From positions 1 through 54,622 of IMG/VR virus record IMGVR_UViG_3300017751_000023: a DNA stretch of 54,622 nucleotides; one strand, 5' to 3'. The notes beneath the pieces were generated by a model. It searched no databases, was not told where the DNA came from, and saw only the letters and a program-made list of their open reading frames with translations. Origin of the DNA: a virus. Below are positions 1 to 7,757 of this stretch, one piece after another. Position 1 is the stretch's first letter, and each line of letters starts with the position of its first letter. A program made the position numbers and the translations under genes.

Positions 1-123
1 AGATGGCATATACATAGATGACGAGGGATTGTACGCAGAGAAGAAACATCTGTGGTCTTTCAAAGGTATTCTCCACAAGAATCATCTGTTTAACCTCGTC
101 AACAAAGGACTTGTGTTAGGCAC
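1..123. repeat. Terminal direct repeat, left copy
   Basis: Bases 1-123 are identical to 54500-54622. The repeat lies inside one open reading frame that starts at 54372 and continues past the join to 199, so it is most simply the overlap of a circular or circularly permuted assembly. A true short terminal redundancy in the virion DNA cannot be excluded from sequence alone. Confidence 0.95.
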
Positions 124-199
124 GAACATTGAGGGAGACAGTATCGAACCTGACCTATCACTAAAAGATATACAGAGGAGAGTTGTATGGCATTGGTAA
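2..199 (+). CDS. DUF3846-like phage protein, C-terminal part
   Basis: This is the 3' part of a gene whose start lies at 54372 at the other end of the window. Joined across the repeat it encodes about 108 residues. The visible part includes IYIDDEGL and a later NKGLVLGTNIEGD stretch. This pattern, an acidic strand pair followed by Gly-Leu-Val-Leu-Gly, resembles small phage proteins of the DUF3846 type, recalled by motif only. No enzymatic residues are evident and the function is unknown. The stop overlaps the next gene, whose ATG is at 187, which suggests translational coupling in the early operon. Confidence 0.75.
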   Translation, partial: DGIYIDDEGLYAEKKHLWSFKGILHKNHLFNLVNKGLVLGTNIEGDSIEPDLSLKDIQRRVVWHW

Positions 200-378
200 A
201 GTATGCAGTAATGTTTGAACCCTTTGAGACAGAAGGTATGGAGTATGTCAAACAGGGTTGTGGTTCTATGTGGGACGATAAAAGTCCTATCAAAACCTTT
301 GATACTAAAGAACAGGCAGAGGTGGAACTAAAGAAGTGGAACACAGGAATAATAGTGGAGTATGGATATTATGGATAA
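187..378 (+). CDS. Small conserved-type phage protein, function unknown
   Basis: 63 residues. The ATG lies inside the end of the preceding gene and follows an AGGAGAG sequence at 176-182 that serves as ribosome binding site. The protein has no membrane segment. It is mixed charged and aromatic, with a compact beta-alpha look (start MALVKYAVMFEPFE; TKEQAEVELKKW later). The next gene starts before this one stops, so it sits in a tightly packed early operon. No family recognised. Confidence 0.7.
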   Translation: MALVKYAVMFEPFETEGMEYVKQGCGSMWDDKSPIKTFDTKEQAEVELKKWNTGIIVEYGYYG

Positions 379-640
379 GAATATGAAAACAATTAGTATA
401 GACCCTAAGGATAGAATAGAGTTACTCAGATATGTTAATATGCTGAGAGAATTAAACTGTAATACATCAGAGAAGATACCTATCTACTATGAACATGTTT
501 GTGAGTTAGAAACTCTCATGTACAAGCTATCACAAATGCTAGAGTTTGAACAACCAAAGGGGACGCATGGTGGTTGGTACACAGACTATCAACTCAAAGA
601 AGATTTACCAGAGGAGAAATCTAATGACAAGACCCACTAA
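362..640 (+). CDS. Small phage protein, function unknown
   Basis: 92 residues if started at 362. An in-frame ATG at 371 (MDKNMKT) is better spaced from the GGAG at 356-359 and may be the real start. The protein is soluble and mostly helical, with a predicted helix around RIELLRYVNMLREL and another around ELETLMYKLSQML. It overlaps its neighbours on both sides by 17 bases, as is usual in this operon. No domain recognised. Confidence 0.65.
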   Translation: MDIMDKNMKTISIDPKDRIELLRYVNMLRELNCNTSEKIPIYYEHVCELETLMYKLSQMLEFEQPKGTHGGWYTDYQLKEDLPEEKSNDKTH

Positions 641-1082
641 AGCAGACAGGAAGAAGTATGACATCGACTTTGCAGGAGACCTAAACTTTGGTCTAGGCAT
701 GGAAGATGAAGTCATAGACATGTTTAAAGGCAAGAAGATAGAGGTGAAGTCAGAGAAAGGTATGTGGCAGCGTACTGGAAATATAGCTGTGGAGTACGAA
801 TCATGGGGGAAACCTTCAGGTATCAATGCTACTGAGTCCGACTTCTGGTTTCACAATCTGTGTATCAATGGGGACATATATGCCACACTTGTATTTAAAA
901 CTGAGACACTCAGGAAAATAGTTGACTCACTTGATTTTGTTAAGACGGTGAGTGGTGGAGACCACAACGCATCCAAGATGTACCTTGTAAACATTAAGAA
1001 ATTATTCTCCAGTGATGTCATCAAGGCATACAAGGGTGTTGCAGAAATGCAGCAAGAAAATAAATCTGAGAAAGGGGATTGA
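624..1082 (+). CDS. PD-(D/E)XK nuclease-like phage protein
   Basis: 152 residues from the ATG at 624, preceded by GAGGAG at 611-616. An upstream in-frame ATG at 546 lacks a ribosome binding site and is mostly buried in the previous gene. The core reads DFAGDLNFGLGMEDEV, then KKIEVKSEKG, then NIAVEYESWGKPSGI and DFWFH. The Asp...Glu-Val-Lys arrangement followed by a conserved Glu-Tyr-Glu strand matches small phage proteins of restriction-endonuclease fold. It may process DNA during replication or recombination. Catalytic activity is inferred from the motif alone. The gene ends next to a strong promoter. Confidence 0.65.
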   Translation: MTRPTKADRKKYDIDFAGDLNFGLGMEDEVIDMFKGKKIEVKSEKGMWQRTGNIAVEYESWGKPSGINATESDFWFHNLCINGDIYATLVFKTETLRKIVDSLDFVKTVSGGDHNASKMYLVNIKKLFSSDVIKAYKGVAEMQQENKSEKGD

Positions 1083-1106
1083 CAGCATTTTTTATTACTG
1101 TATAAT
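1079..1106 (+). promoter_or_regulatory. Near-consensus sigma-70 promoter
   Basis: TTGACA at 1079-1084 and TATAAT at 1101-1106 are separated by 16 bases. Both hexamers match the consensus exactly. The promoter drives the DUF3310-integrase segment. It shares spacing and downstream sequence with the late promoter at 49616-49643. Confidence 0.85.
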
Positions 1107-1138
1107 ATTACTTTATGTAATACTTAAAGTTAACCTTA
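1107..1138 (+). promoter_or_regulatory. Operator-like block after the promoter
   Basis: Directly after the -10 box is an inverted repeat, ATTAC-5-GTAAT (1107-1121). The 16-mer CTTAAAGTTAACCTTA (1123-1138) follows, and it recurs exactly downstream of the late promoter (49587-49602, minus strand). The position over the start site suits a repressor or activator site. No binding protein was identified in the window. Confidence 0.55.
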
Positions 1139-1176
1139 ACTCCTTCTACTTTAAGTTAATTATTTAAGAGGTGAAG

Positions 1177-1518
1177 ATGAAGAAAGATTATTGTGAACAT
1201 TGTGGTAACTTAGTAGATGACAATGGTGTTTGTTTCGAATGCCAGATGGAAGCAGAACAGATGGAAGACATGGTGAATAGCCCTTCACACTACACTAAGG
1301 GTGGTATCGAATGCATAGATGCGATGAAGTCAATGATGCATGGCGCTATCGTGTCTGCTTTCATAGCGTATTGTTGGGGAGCATCGTTTAAATACCTGTG
1401 GAGGTGGCACTACAAAGGTAAGCCTATCCAAGACTTAGAGAAAGCTAAGTGGTACATAAACAAGATGATTGAAAAACTGAAAGAAGAAGATGAAGTACAC
1501 AATAAAAACAAAACTTAA
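1177..1518 (+). CDS. DUF3310 protein with N-terminal zinc ribbon
   Basis: 113 residues from ATG 1177, which sits at good distance from AGAGGTG; a GTG at 1171 is the alternative start. The N-terminus holds CEHCG (Cys 6 and 9) and CFEC about ten residues later, a likely zinc ribbon. The rest, from VNSPSHYTKGGIECIDAM to FKYLWRWHYKG and DLEKAKWYINKMI, is the DUF3310 pattern found in many phages. That family is described as distantly related to nucleotide kinases; its role is unknown. It is the first gene after the promoter at 1079 and overlaps the integrase start. Confidence 0.85.
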   Translation: MKKDYCEHCGNLVDDNGVCFECQMEAEQMEDMVNSPSHYTKGGIECIDAMKSMMHGAIVSAFIAYCWGASFKYLWRWHYKGKPIQDLEKAKWYINKMIEKLKEEDEVHNKNKT

Positions 1519-2575
1519 AGACGGCTCTACTGTCTACCGTTTTATTCCCCCAAAGGACGCTAAGTTATCAGGTGTCGTTAAGAATAAAACATTTCAAGAT
1601 GGTAGGACAGCACGATACGAGATACCAAAACTAATTAAGGTGGTCGAAGACTTTAGGAAAGGTAAGATACTGGCAGGTAACATAGACGTTAACAGTAACC
1701 TGCGTCAAGTTCTTGCTCACTACTACAAGACAGGTCAGTTTAATTCGTTATCTTTGCACACACAGAAGACATACACCTACGGCTTCAATAGAATATGTGT
1801 GACAAAGATGTTCGGCAGAGAGTTGGGAGATATAACCCTAAAATACCTCACTCCCACTCACTGCACCGAACTATATGAAACTTGGGCGAAGCAGGTGAGT
1901 GTTGATAATGCTAATCAACTCTCCAGAATCTTCTCTGTCCTTGTAAACTTCTGTATTTCGTTGGGTCTTATGGATAAAAACCCAATGTCTATGGTTAAAA
2001 AGAGGTCACACGAGCCACGTTCTGTCGTGTGGACACGAGAACAGGTTGAGTTGTTCATTGATACAGCCTTCTTACAGTTTAAATACAGAAACATTGGACT
2101 TCTTGCCCTACTTTGCTACGAATGGGGACAGAGACCTGTCGATATTCGCCTGTTAAAGTGGTCATCTATAGACTTTGACAACAAGATGGTGACAATCAAA
2201 CAGACTAAGCGTGGTGCAACGGTACAACTACCACTTGAGGATAAGATAGAGCAACTACTTCTCCAACAGAATGAGGATTGGGGATTCCAAGAATATGTAT
2301 TACCTTATCAGAGACCCTCAGACGGTGCGTACAGTGTCATTGAGCATTTCCAAGTGTCTGCCCTTGCGAATGAAGTAAAGGCTCTCTGTGACCTTCCTAA
2401 GGAGTTACAGATGGGAGACTTGAGAAAGACAGCAATAACAGAATTGATACGCAGTGGCGTTGACCAACTGGCAATCATGTCTGTGACAGGGCATAGGAAT
2501 GTGCAGAGCCTTAACCCTTACAACAAACATAACTTTAACACAGCAAAGTCTGCACTAGAAATGAGGAGAAAATGA
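1490..2575 (+). CDS. int: Tyrosine recombinase / integrase
   Basis: 361 residues, the usual length for a phage integrase. An N-terminal arm-binding-like part and a core-binding part (about 65-165) precede the catalytic domain. Visible catalytic positions are Arg215 (EWGQRPVDIR), Lys240 (QTKRG), Arg312 (GDLRKTA), His335 (VTGHRN) and the nucleophile Tyr344 (NPYNKH). The first His of the usual HxxR box is replaced by Gly, a substitution tolerated in this family. It should catalyse site-specific insertion and excision of the phage chromosome, which implies a temperate option. No excisionase or repressor was recognised nearby. The gene overlaps DUF3310 by 29 bases and is read from the promoter at 1079. 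Confidence 0.93.
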   Translation: MKYTIKTKLKDGSTVYRFIPPKDAKLSGVVKNKTFQDGRTARYEIPKLIKVVEDFRKGKILAGNIDVNSNLRQVLAHYYKTGQFNSLSLHTQKTYTYGFNRICVTKMFGRELGDITLKYLTPTHCTELYETWAKQVSVDNANQLSRIFSVLVNFCISLGLMDKNPMSMVKKRSHEPRSVVWTREQVELFIDTAFLQFKYRNIGLLALLCYEWGQRPVDIRLLKWSSIDFDNKMVTIKQTKRGATVQLPLEDKIEQLLLQQNEDWGFQEYVLPYQRPSDGAYSVIEHFQVSALANEVKALCDLPKELQMGDLRKTAITELIRSGVDQLAIMSVTGHRNVQSLNPYNKHNFNTAKSALEMRRK

Positions 2576-2790
2576 GTGACGATGTAAAAGAGGAAGCGTT
2601 GAAGCAAGCACAGGAAGCCTACATAATATTCCATAAGTTTCTTAAATACTTTGGATACACTATGTTGTTTCTGATATTCTTGCTATACTGCAATGACTTC
2701 TTCAATGACCCTACAGCAAGTAGGCATCTACCAGAAGAGATAGCAGACCAGTATGACCCAAAAGGATTAAACAAGAGGAAAGGAATATGA
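2572..2790 (+). CDS. Small single-span membrane protein
   Basis: 72 residues. A charged helical N-terminus is followed by one hydrophobic span at about 26-44 (YFGYTMLFLIFLLY). The C-terminus is soluble and charged. It overlaps the integrase stop by ATGA. It is the first of a run of tiny membrane proteins leading to the SleB-type hydrolase, so a role in lysis or envelope modification is plausible but unproven. Confidence 0.65.
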   Translation: MSDDVKEEALKQAQEAYIIFHKFLKYFGYTMLFLIFLLYCNDFFNDPTASRHLPEEIADQYDPKGLNKRKGI

Positions 2791-3023
2791 ACAAACCATA
2801 TCACAACAAAGGCTTTGGAACTGCCTTCTTCTACGTGTTCCTAATACTTATACCACTCCCTATATTTGCACTGTGGATAGTAGATGGACAAGATTGGGCA
2901 GATAGATTTGCCACAAAGTATTTCTCACCTTGGCAATCTGAGTGTTGGGAAAATGCAAAGCATGAGAGAGTCTGTAAAGGGGATAACAACTGTAAATTTT
3001 GGAGGAACTTTTGTGATGGATGA
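2787..3023 (+). CDS. Membrane-anchored Cys-rich protein
   Basis: 78 residues. One span at about 12-32 (FFYVFLILIPLPIFALWIV) is followed by a probably periplasmic tail with four cysteines (ECWEN, VCKGDNNCKF, NFCDG) that could form two disulfides. It overlaps the previous gene by four bases. A longer frame beginning at 2884 overlaps it in another phase; only the short end of that frame (from 3016) looks real. The function is unknown. Confidence 0.65.
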   Translation: MNKPYHNKGFGTAFFYVFLILIPLPIFALWIVDGQDWADRFATKYFSPWQSECWENAKHERVCKGDNNCKFWRNFCDG

Positions 3024-3108
3024 GGGACACGTATTATTTTTGTTAATGATGTTAGCAGTAGTAATGACACTAGCATTAAATGTAGTAGTACAGGGATTTA
3101 TAGGATGA
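3016..3108 (+). CDS. 30-residue membrane peptide, possible holin component
   Basis: Starts at ATG 3016 after GGAGGAA at about 3000-3006 and overlaps the previous gene by eight bases. The peptide is almost entirely one hydrophobic helix (HVLFLLMMLAVVMTLALNVV). The next gene, a cell-wall hydrolase, begins four bases before its stop. Size, topology and position suit a small holin or regulator of lysis. No family assignment is possible at this length. Confidence 0.55.
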   Translation: MDEGHVLFLLMMLAVVMTLALNVVVQGFIG

Positions 3109-3530
3109 TATTAGAAACAGCATTAATGTGTATGGCAGCAAACATTTACTTTGAAGCAAAGAACGAATCAAAGTTAGGTCAATTTGCTGTGGCTCAGGTA
3201 GTTATGAACCGTATGTATGACCACAGATATCCAGATACTATCTGTGATGTAGTCAAGCAGGGACTCACCTATAAGAATGGAAAGGTTGTACTTGGTAAGT
3301 GCCAGTTCAGTTGGTATTGCGATGGTAAGTCTGACCAACCCAACATGAAGAGTAAACAGTGGGGAAACGCAATACGATATGCGTCCATAGTAATGTCTGA
3401 GAGTATAAACATAGACGTTACAGATGGAGCAACACACTACCATGCTACCTACGTGAGACCTGCATGGGCGAAGACGAAGACAAAGACTACACGAATAGAC
3501 AGACACATATTTTATAGATGGGAGAAATGA
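3105..3530 (+). CDS. SleB-type cell wall hydrolase
   Basis: 141 residues that form nearly the whole Hydrolase_2 (SleB/CwlJ) domain: AANIYFEAKNE with the likely catalytic Glu17, GQFAVAQVVMNR, YPDTICDVV, CQFSWYCDGKSD and DGATHYHATYVRP, ending in RHIFYRWEK. The family cleaves peptidoglycan glycan strands. No signal peptide is visible, so export would depend on a holin, and tiny membrane genes flank it on both sides. It lies on the early strand, far from the M15 endolysin at 44806-45273, so it may serve release, entry or superinfection functions. Confidence 0.9.
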   Translation: MILETALMCMAANIYFEAKNESKLGQFAVAQVVMNRMYDHRYPDTICDVVKQGLTYKNGKVVLGKCQFSWYCDGKSDQPNMKSKQWGNAIRYASIVMSESINIDVTDGATHYHATYVRPAWAKTKTKTTRIDRHIFYRWEK

Positions 3531-3531
3531 T

Positions 3532-3648
3532 TTGAAAAACATATTTAAATTTTTAGATGATACAGAAACAAGACTGTTTGTATTAGAAGTATTAACAGTT
3601 ATTGCAGTTTTTATGTCAGGAGTTGTATTAGGACTTGTGATAGCTTGA
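3532..3648 (+). CDS. 38-residue membrane protein with TTG start
   Basis: The frame starts at TTG 3532, seven bases after GGAGAA, and its stop overlaps the TTG start of thyX (TTGA). The protein is MKNIFKFLDDTETRLF followed by one hydrophobic helix of about 20 residues. Position just after the SleB-type hydrolase and close coupling to both neighbours support a real gene. It is a holin or antiholin candidate, but that is only inference. Confidence 0.55.
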   Translation: MKNIFKFLDDTETRLFVLEVLTVIAVFMSGVVLGLVIA

Positions 3649-4265
3649 TAGAAGTACAGTACATAACTCACATGGGAGATGACCTTACTGTAGTTAATGC
3701 TGCAAGAGTTAGTTTTGATAAACTCAGTACAAATTTATCTGACAAAGATAAAAAACTAATCAGCTATCTTGCAAAGCATAAACATATGTCACCGTTTGGT
3801 CATTGCTTTGCAACATTTCTTGTGTCTGCTCCTGTGTTTGTAGCTAGGCAGTTAGTAAAACATAAATTTTTACGTTGGAACGAGGTTAGTAGACGTTATG
3901 TAGATAAAGACCCTGAATTTTATATACCTGAGGAATGGAGAACACGACCAGAGGGTAATATTAAACAGGGTTCAGGCGAGGGAACTGTGGACTACGAGAT
4001 TGGTGGTACTATGCAGTTTGTTAGGGAAACATACAACAACCTTCTCAAAGAAGGTGTAGCTCCAGAACAGGCACGTATGGTGCTACCACAGAACACTATG
4101 ACTGAGTGGTATTGGTCTGGTAGTCTTGATGCCTTTGCTGATATGTGTAATCTTAGGTTAAAAGAAGATGCACAACACGAATCAAAGTTAGTGGCAAAAG
4201 AAATATCTTTTGTTATGGACAGTCTATATCCTGTATCATGGAAGGAGTTAATGAATGGCAGATAA
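3645..4265 (+). CDS. thyX: Flavin-dependent thymidylate synthase ThyX
   Basis: 206 residues from a TTG start, needed to include the conserved N-terminus before HMGDDLTVVNAARVSF. ThyX makes dTMP from dUMP using methylenetetrahydrofolate, FAD and NADPH. The signature RHRX7S appears as KHKX7S (residues 72-82, KHKFLRWNEVS), followed by RRYV. C-terminal features include ARMVLPQNTMTEWYWSGSL and LRLKEDAQHE. Substitution of both Arg by Lys is conservative and appears, from memory, in other phage ThyX proteins. It lies between lysis-type and replication genes and supplies nucleotides together with nrdJ. Confidence 0.92.
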   Translation: MIEVQYITHMGDDLTVVNAARVSFDKLSTNLSDKDKKLISYLAKHKHMSPFGHCFATFLVSAPVFVARQLVKHKFLRWNEVSRRYVDKDPEFYIPEEWRTRPEGNIKQGSGEGTVDYEIGGTMQFVRETYNNLLKEGVAPEQARMVLPQNTMTEWYWSGSLDAFADMCNLRLKEDAQHESKLVAKEISFVMDSLYPVSWKELMNGR

Positions 4266-5853
4266 TCCACACCAAGCCTGTCCCTTTGAGGACTGTGGTT
4301 CTTCAGACGCATTCAACTGGAATGACGATGGCTACGGCTTCTGTCACAGTTGTGGTGAGTCCTATCCGAACAAGCATAGACTACCTGTGTTTGATTGGGC
4401 AAAGCAAAGTTATCCATTAAAGAGGAGAGAGAATGTTATGATGAAAGAAGTTAAGGGTGTCACCTACGATGACATCAGGGGAATAGACCCTGAGGTTTGT
4501 AAGCTGTATGGCATACAGATACAGACAGACGCAGACGGTAAGCCTGTGCGATATGCTTACAAGTACCCACACACTGTCAAATACAGAGCCTTTGATGATA
4601 AGTCTAAGACTTGGATAAAGGACAAGGGTGTAGGTATGAATCACTTGTTTGGTCCTGAGTTTAATTCTAACTCCTCTAATAAACTCTACGTGACCGAAGG
4701 GGAGTTTGATGCAGCAAGTCTTTACCAGATATTAGGTCAGAAGTTTTTTGTTAAGTCTCTCCCCTCTGCGTCTATCGGTGAGAAGTTCATCAAGCAAAAC
4801 TATAACTATCTTAACTCCTTCAAAGAGATTATCTATGCAGGTGAGTTAGATGATGCAGGACGCAGGAGTGCAGAGAGATTGTACGAATCTTTCCCAAGTA
4901 AACTCTACTATGTACCCATGTCCAAGTACAAAGATGCTAATGAGTTTCTCATGGCAGGTGACGCAGAAGAGTTGAAGTGGACTGCTTTGAAACCACAGAG
5001 GTATTCACCTGACAACTTCTTCTGTTCCGATGAGGAAGTAGCACAGGCGATACGCACAGAGAATCCCTACGACTATACTCCGACAGGACACACAGGTCTT
5101 GATGACAAGATTCGTGGTATAGTCAAGGGTGGCTTGACGTTCCTAAAAGCACCAAGAGGTACAGGTAAGACTGAGGTGATACGGTACTTTGAGACAGGAC
5201 TGCTGAAGAATCCAGACACTAGGATTGCTCTCCTGCACATGGAAGAAATGCGAAGCACAACCTATCGTGCTATGGCTACCTACCATCTTGGTGTGAACGT
5301 CAGGACAAAGGATGATGCACAAGAGAACAACGTGTCAGAAGAGGATGTAATCAAGGCTGCACTTGAAGCAACACAGGGAGAACGTACCATAGTATTTGAG
5401 ATGCGTTCACATGATGACCCTCTCAAACTACTGGAGTACACACGGCTTGCGTCCACCGTCTACGGTGCAGAGTATATCTTTGTTGACCACGTACAGAGAC
5501 TCGCCTACCTCAGTCAGACAGGAGTTGACGGTGCTACCTCTGTCCTTACATCTCTTGGTGCTAGGATGGCACAGCTTTCAAAAGAACTCAACATAGGTGT
5601 TGTATTTATATCACAGGTCAATGATGATGGACGCACCAAGTATGCGTCCTCTCTGGAAGAAGAAGCTATCATCTGCATCAAGATAGAGAGGGACGTAGAG
5701 AACGAGGACACTACAGTTCAGAACACTACGGACTTTATTGTGGATAAGAATAGACCTTTTGCTAGACTAGGCAGAGCAGGTAGTGTATACTATGACCCTG
5801 AGACAACACTCCTCACAGAGGATACAAGAGAAAAGGAGAGAAACGTAGCATGA
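4255..5853 (+). CDS. DNA primase-helicase (T7 gp4-like)
   Basis: 532 residues. Residues 9-33 hold a four-Cys zinc site (C9, C14, C30, C33). A TOPRIM domain follows, with LYVTEGEFDAAS (about 144-155) and YAGELDDAGRRSAERL (about 194-209). The C-terminal RecA-type helicase has Walker A APRGTGKTE (299-307), Walker B YIFVDHVQRLA and an ISQVNDDGR sensor stretch. The protein should synthesise primers and unwind DNA at the phage fork. It overlaps thyX by 11 bases and the polymerase by four, forming a coupled replication cassette. Confidence 0.93.
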   Translation: MADNPHQACPFEDCGSSDAFNWNDDGYGFCHSCGESYPNKHRLPVFDWAKQSYPLKRRENVMMKEVKGVTYDDIRGIDPEVCKLYGIQIQTDADGKPVRYAYKYPHTVKYRAFDDKSKTWIKDKGVGMNHLFGPEFNSNSSNKLYVTEGEFDAASLYQILGQKFFVKSLPSASIGEKFIKQNYNYLNSFKEIIYAGELDDAGRRSAERLYESFPSKLYYVPMSKYKDANEFLMAGDAEELKWTALKPQRYSPDNFFCSDEEVAQAIRTENPYDYTPTGHTGLDDKIRGIVKGGLTFLKAPRGTGKTEVIRYFETGLLKNPDTRIALLHMEEMRSTTYRAMATYHLGVNVRTKDDAQENNVSEEDVIKAALEATQGERTIVFEMRSHDDPLKLLEYTRLASTVYGAEYIFVDHVQRLAYLSQTGVDGATSVLTSLGARMAQLSKELNIGVVFISQVNDDGRTKYASSLEEEAIICIKIERDVENEDTTVQNTTDFIVDKNRPFARLGRAGSVYYDPETTLLTEDTREKERNVA

Positions 5854-7700
5854 TAATATTTGATGTAGAATCAAATGGACTTCTTGATGATGCAACAAGG
5901 ATACACTGTCTTTCGTATTTAGATACTCGTATTCCTGAATCGTACATTACGCTACACGATTACGATGATATGAAACATCTGCTTCTCACAGAGAGACATT
6001 TGATTGGTCACAACATTATACGGTATGACATACCGTTACTAGAAAAGATACTTGATATTAAGATAGACGCTAGACTATATGATACCCTGCCTATGTCTTG
6101 GGTATTAAACCCTACACGAAGCAAGCATGGACTAGACAGCTTCTTCCCTGACTTTGGTATAGAGAAGCCAAAGATAGATGATTGGGAGAACATGGCGATT
6201 GAAGACTACACAGATAGATGTGTTGAAGATGTTAAGATTACAGAAGCATTGTGGAATAATTTATTGGATAGATTTATGGTGCTGTATAAAGATAAGAAAG
6301 AACTAGATAAGTTTTTTAGATACCTACAGTTCAAGATGGACTGTGCTAGACAGGCTGAACACTCAGGTTGGAGGGTAGACATTGACCTTGCAAAGAAGTG
6401 TGTTGCTGAACTTACAGAGCTACAAGAAAAGAAAGTTACAGAACTCACTGAGGTAATGCCTATGCGTAAGCTGTATAGAGTACAGGGTAAACCTAAAGTG
6501 TGCTATAAGAAAGATGGCACTCTCTCCTCTCACGGTAGGAGATGGTTTGATTTGTTAGAAGAGCATGGTCTACCAGACACATACGATAAAGATGTAACAG
6601 TTGTTAGAGGTGCAGAGGAAGCAAACCCTAACTCTACTGACCAAGTAAAGGATTGGCTGTATTCTCTAGGTTGGAAGCCTTGTACACATAAGTTCAATAA
6701 GAACAAGGAGACAGGTGAAGAGAAGAAGGTAGAGCAGGTGAGAGTCAATGGTGAACTTACAGAGTCAGTCAAGCTACTGTCTAAGGAACACCCTGCTGTG
6801 GAAGTACTAGACGGTCTTACGGTCTTACAACATCGACTAGGAATACTTAATGGATTCGTTGAGTGTGAACACAATGGATACCTACGAGCAGAGATAGACG
6901 GACTTACAAATACCCTACGTTTCAAGCATAGAAAACCTCTCGTCAATCTTCCATCAGTAGAGAAGCCTTGGGGAAAGGAGATACGTAGTTGTCTTACAGC
7001 ACCTGAAGGTTCTCTCCTCTGTGGAGCAGACATGACTTCATTAGAGGACACGACAAAGAGACACTACATGAAACCCTATGACCCTAAATATGTAGAAGAG
7101 ATGTCACGTAAAGGCTTCGACCCACACCTTGACCTTGCAAAACATGCCAAGGTTATTACGCAGAGAGATATTGAAAGACACCACAGTGGTGAGGTTGACT
7201 TGAAGTCCCTGAGAAAAAACTTTAAGGTTGTTAATTACTCTGCCACCTACGGAGTTGGTGCTGCAAAACTTGCACGAGAAACAGGTATGAAGGTTAAGGA
7301 AGCTCAGAAACTATTGGATGCCTATTGGGAACGAAACTGGTCAGTCAGGAAGTTTTCTTCTGAGCAAAAGATTAGGAAGATTAAGGATGACATGTGGATA
7401 CAGAATCCTGTTAGTAAGTTCTGGCACTCATTGAGATATGAGAAGGACGCATTCTCCACCATCAATCAGAGTACAGGTTCATACTGCTTTGATAAGTGGG
7501 TTGCGTACTACAGAATGAAGAGACCAAACATCGTTGGTCAGTTCCACGATGAGAGTATAAACGTAATAAAAGAAGGAGAACAGAATGAACACACAAGTGT
7601 TTTAACGTGGGCAATCAACAAGTTAAACGAGCAACTTAAACTTAATGTGGACTTAGGTATTGACGTTCAATATGGAAAAACATATGCCGATGTACATTAG
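5850..7700 (+). CDS. Family A DNA polymerase with 3'-5' exonuclease
   Basis: 616 residues, shorter than T7 gp5 (about 700). The exonuclease domain has FDVESNGL (Asp5, Glu7), HNIIRYDIPLLE and a closing CVEDVKIT. In the polymerase domain, motif A is LLCGADMTSLED, motif B is KNFKVVNYSATYGVGAAKL and motif C is FHDES (His566-Asp567-Glu568). It replicates the phage genome with the adjacent primase-helicase. No cysteine-rich DnaJ-like insert is seen, unlike the one reported for phage HMO-2011. The start overlaps the helicase stop (ATGA). Confidence 0.94.
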   Translation: MIIFDVESNGLLDDATRIHCLSYLDTRIPESYITLHDYDDMKHLLLTERHLIGHNIIRYDIPLLEKILDIKIDARLYDTLPMSWVLNPTRSKHGLDSFFPDFGIEKPKIDDWENMAIEDYTDRCVEDVKITEALWNNLLDRFMVLYKDKKELDKFFRYLQFKMDCARQAEHSGWRVDIDLAKKCVAELTELQEKKVTELTEVMPMRKLYRVQGKPKVCYKKDGTLSSHGRRWFDLLEEHGLPDTYDKDVTVVRGAEEANPNSTDQVKDWLYSLGWKPCTHKFNKNKETGEEKKVEQVRVNGELTESVKLLSKEHPAVEVLDGLTVLQHRLGILNGFVECEHNGYLRAEIDGLTNTLRFKHRKPLVNLPSVEKPWGKEIRSCLTAPEGSLLCGADMTSLEDTTKRHYMKPYDPKYVEEMSRKGFDPHLDLAKHAKVITQRDIERHHSGEVDLKSLRKNFKVVNYSATYGVGAAKLARETGMKVKEAQKLLDAYWERNWSVRKFSSEQKIRKIKDDMWIQNPVSKFWHSLRYEKDAFSTINQSTGSYCFDKWVAYYRMKRPNIVGQFHDESINVIKEGEQNEHTSVLTWAINKLNEQLKLNVDLGIDVQYGKTYADVH

Positions 7701-7703
7701 GTG

Positions 7704-7731
7704 TTGCAATATAAATTTTATCTGGTATAAT
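7704..7731 (+). promoter_or_regulatory. Sigma-70-like promoter before ssb
   Basis: TTGCAA at 7704-7709, a 16-base spacer and TATAAT at 7726-7731, preceded by TGG, which makes an extended -10. The start site would fall near 7738, leaving a short leader with AGGAGA before ATG 7758. This gives the SSB and recombination genes an internal promoter. Confidence 0.75.
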
Positions 7732-7757
7732 AAGTCAAATTAAATAGGAGAAAATAA

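Noticed and set aside
2884-3108. 74-residue frame as a full gene
   Set aside because: The first 44 residues overlap the Cys-rich membrane gene; the ATG at 3016 with a strong ribosome binding site is preferred.
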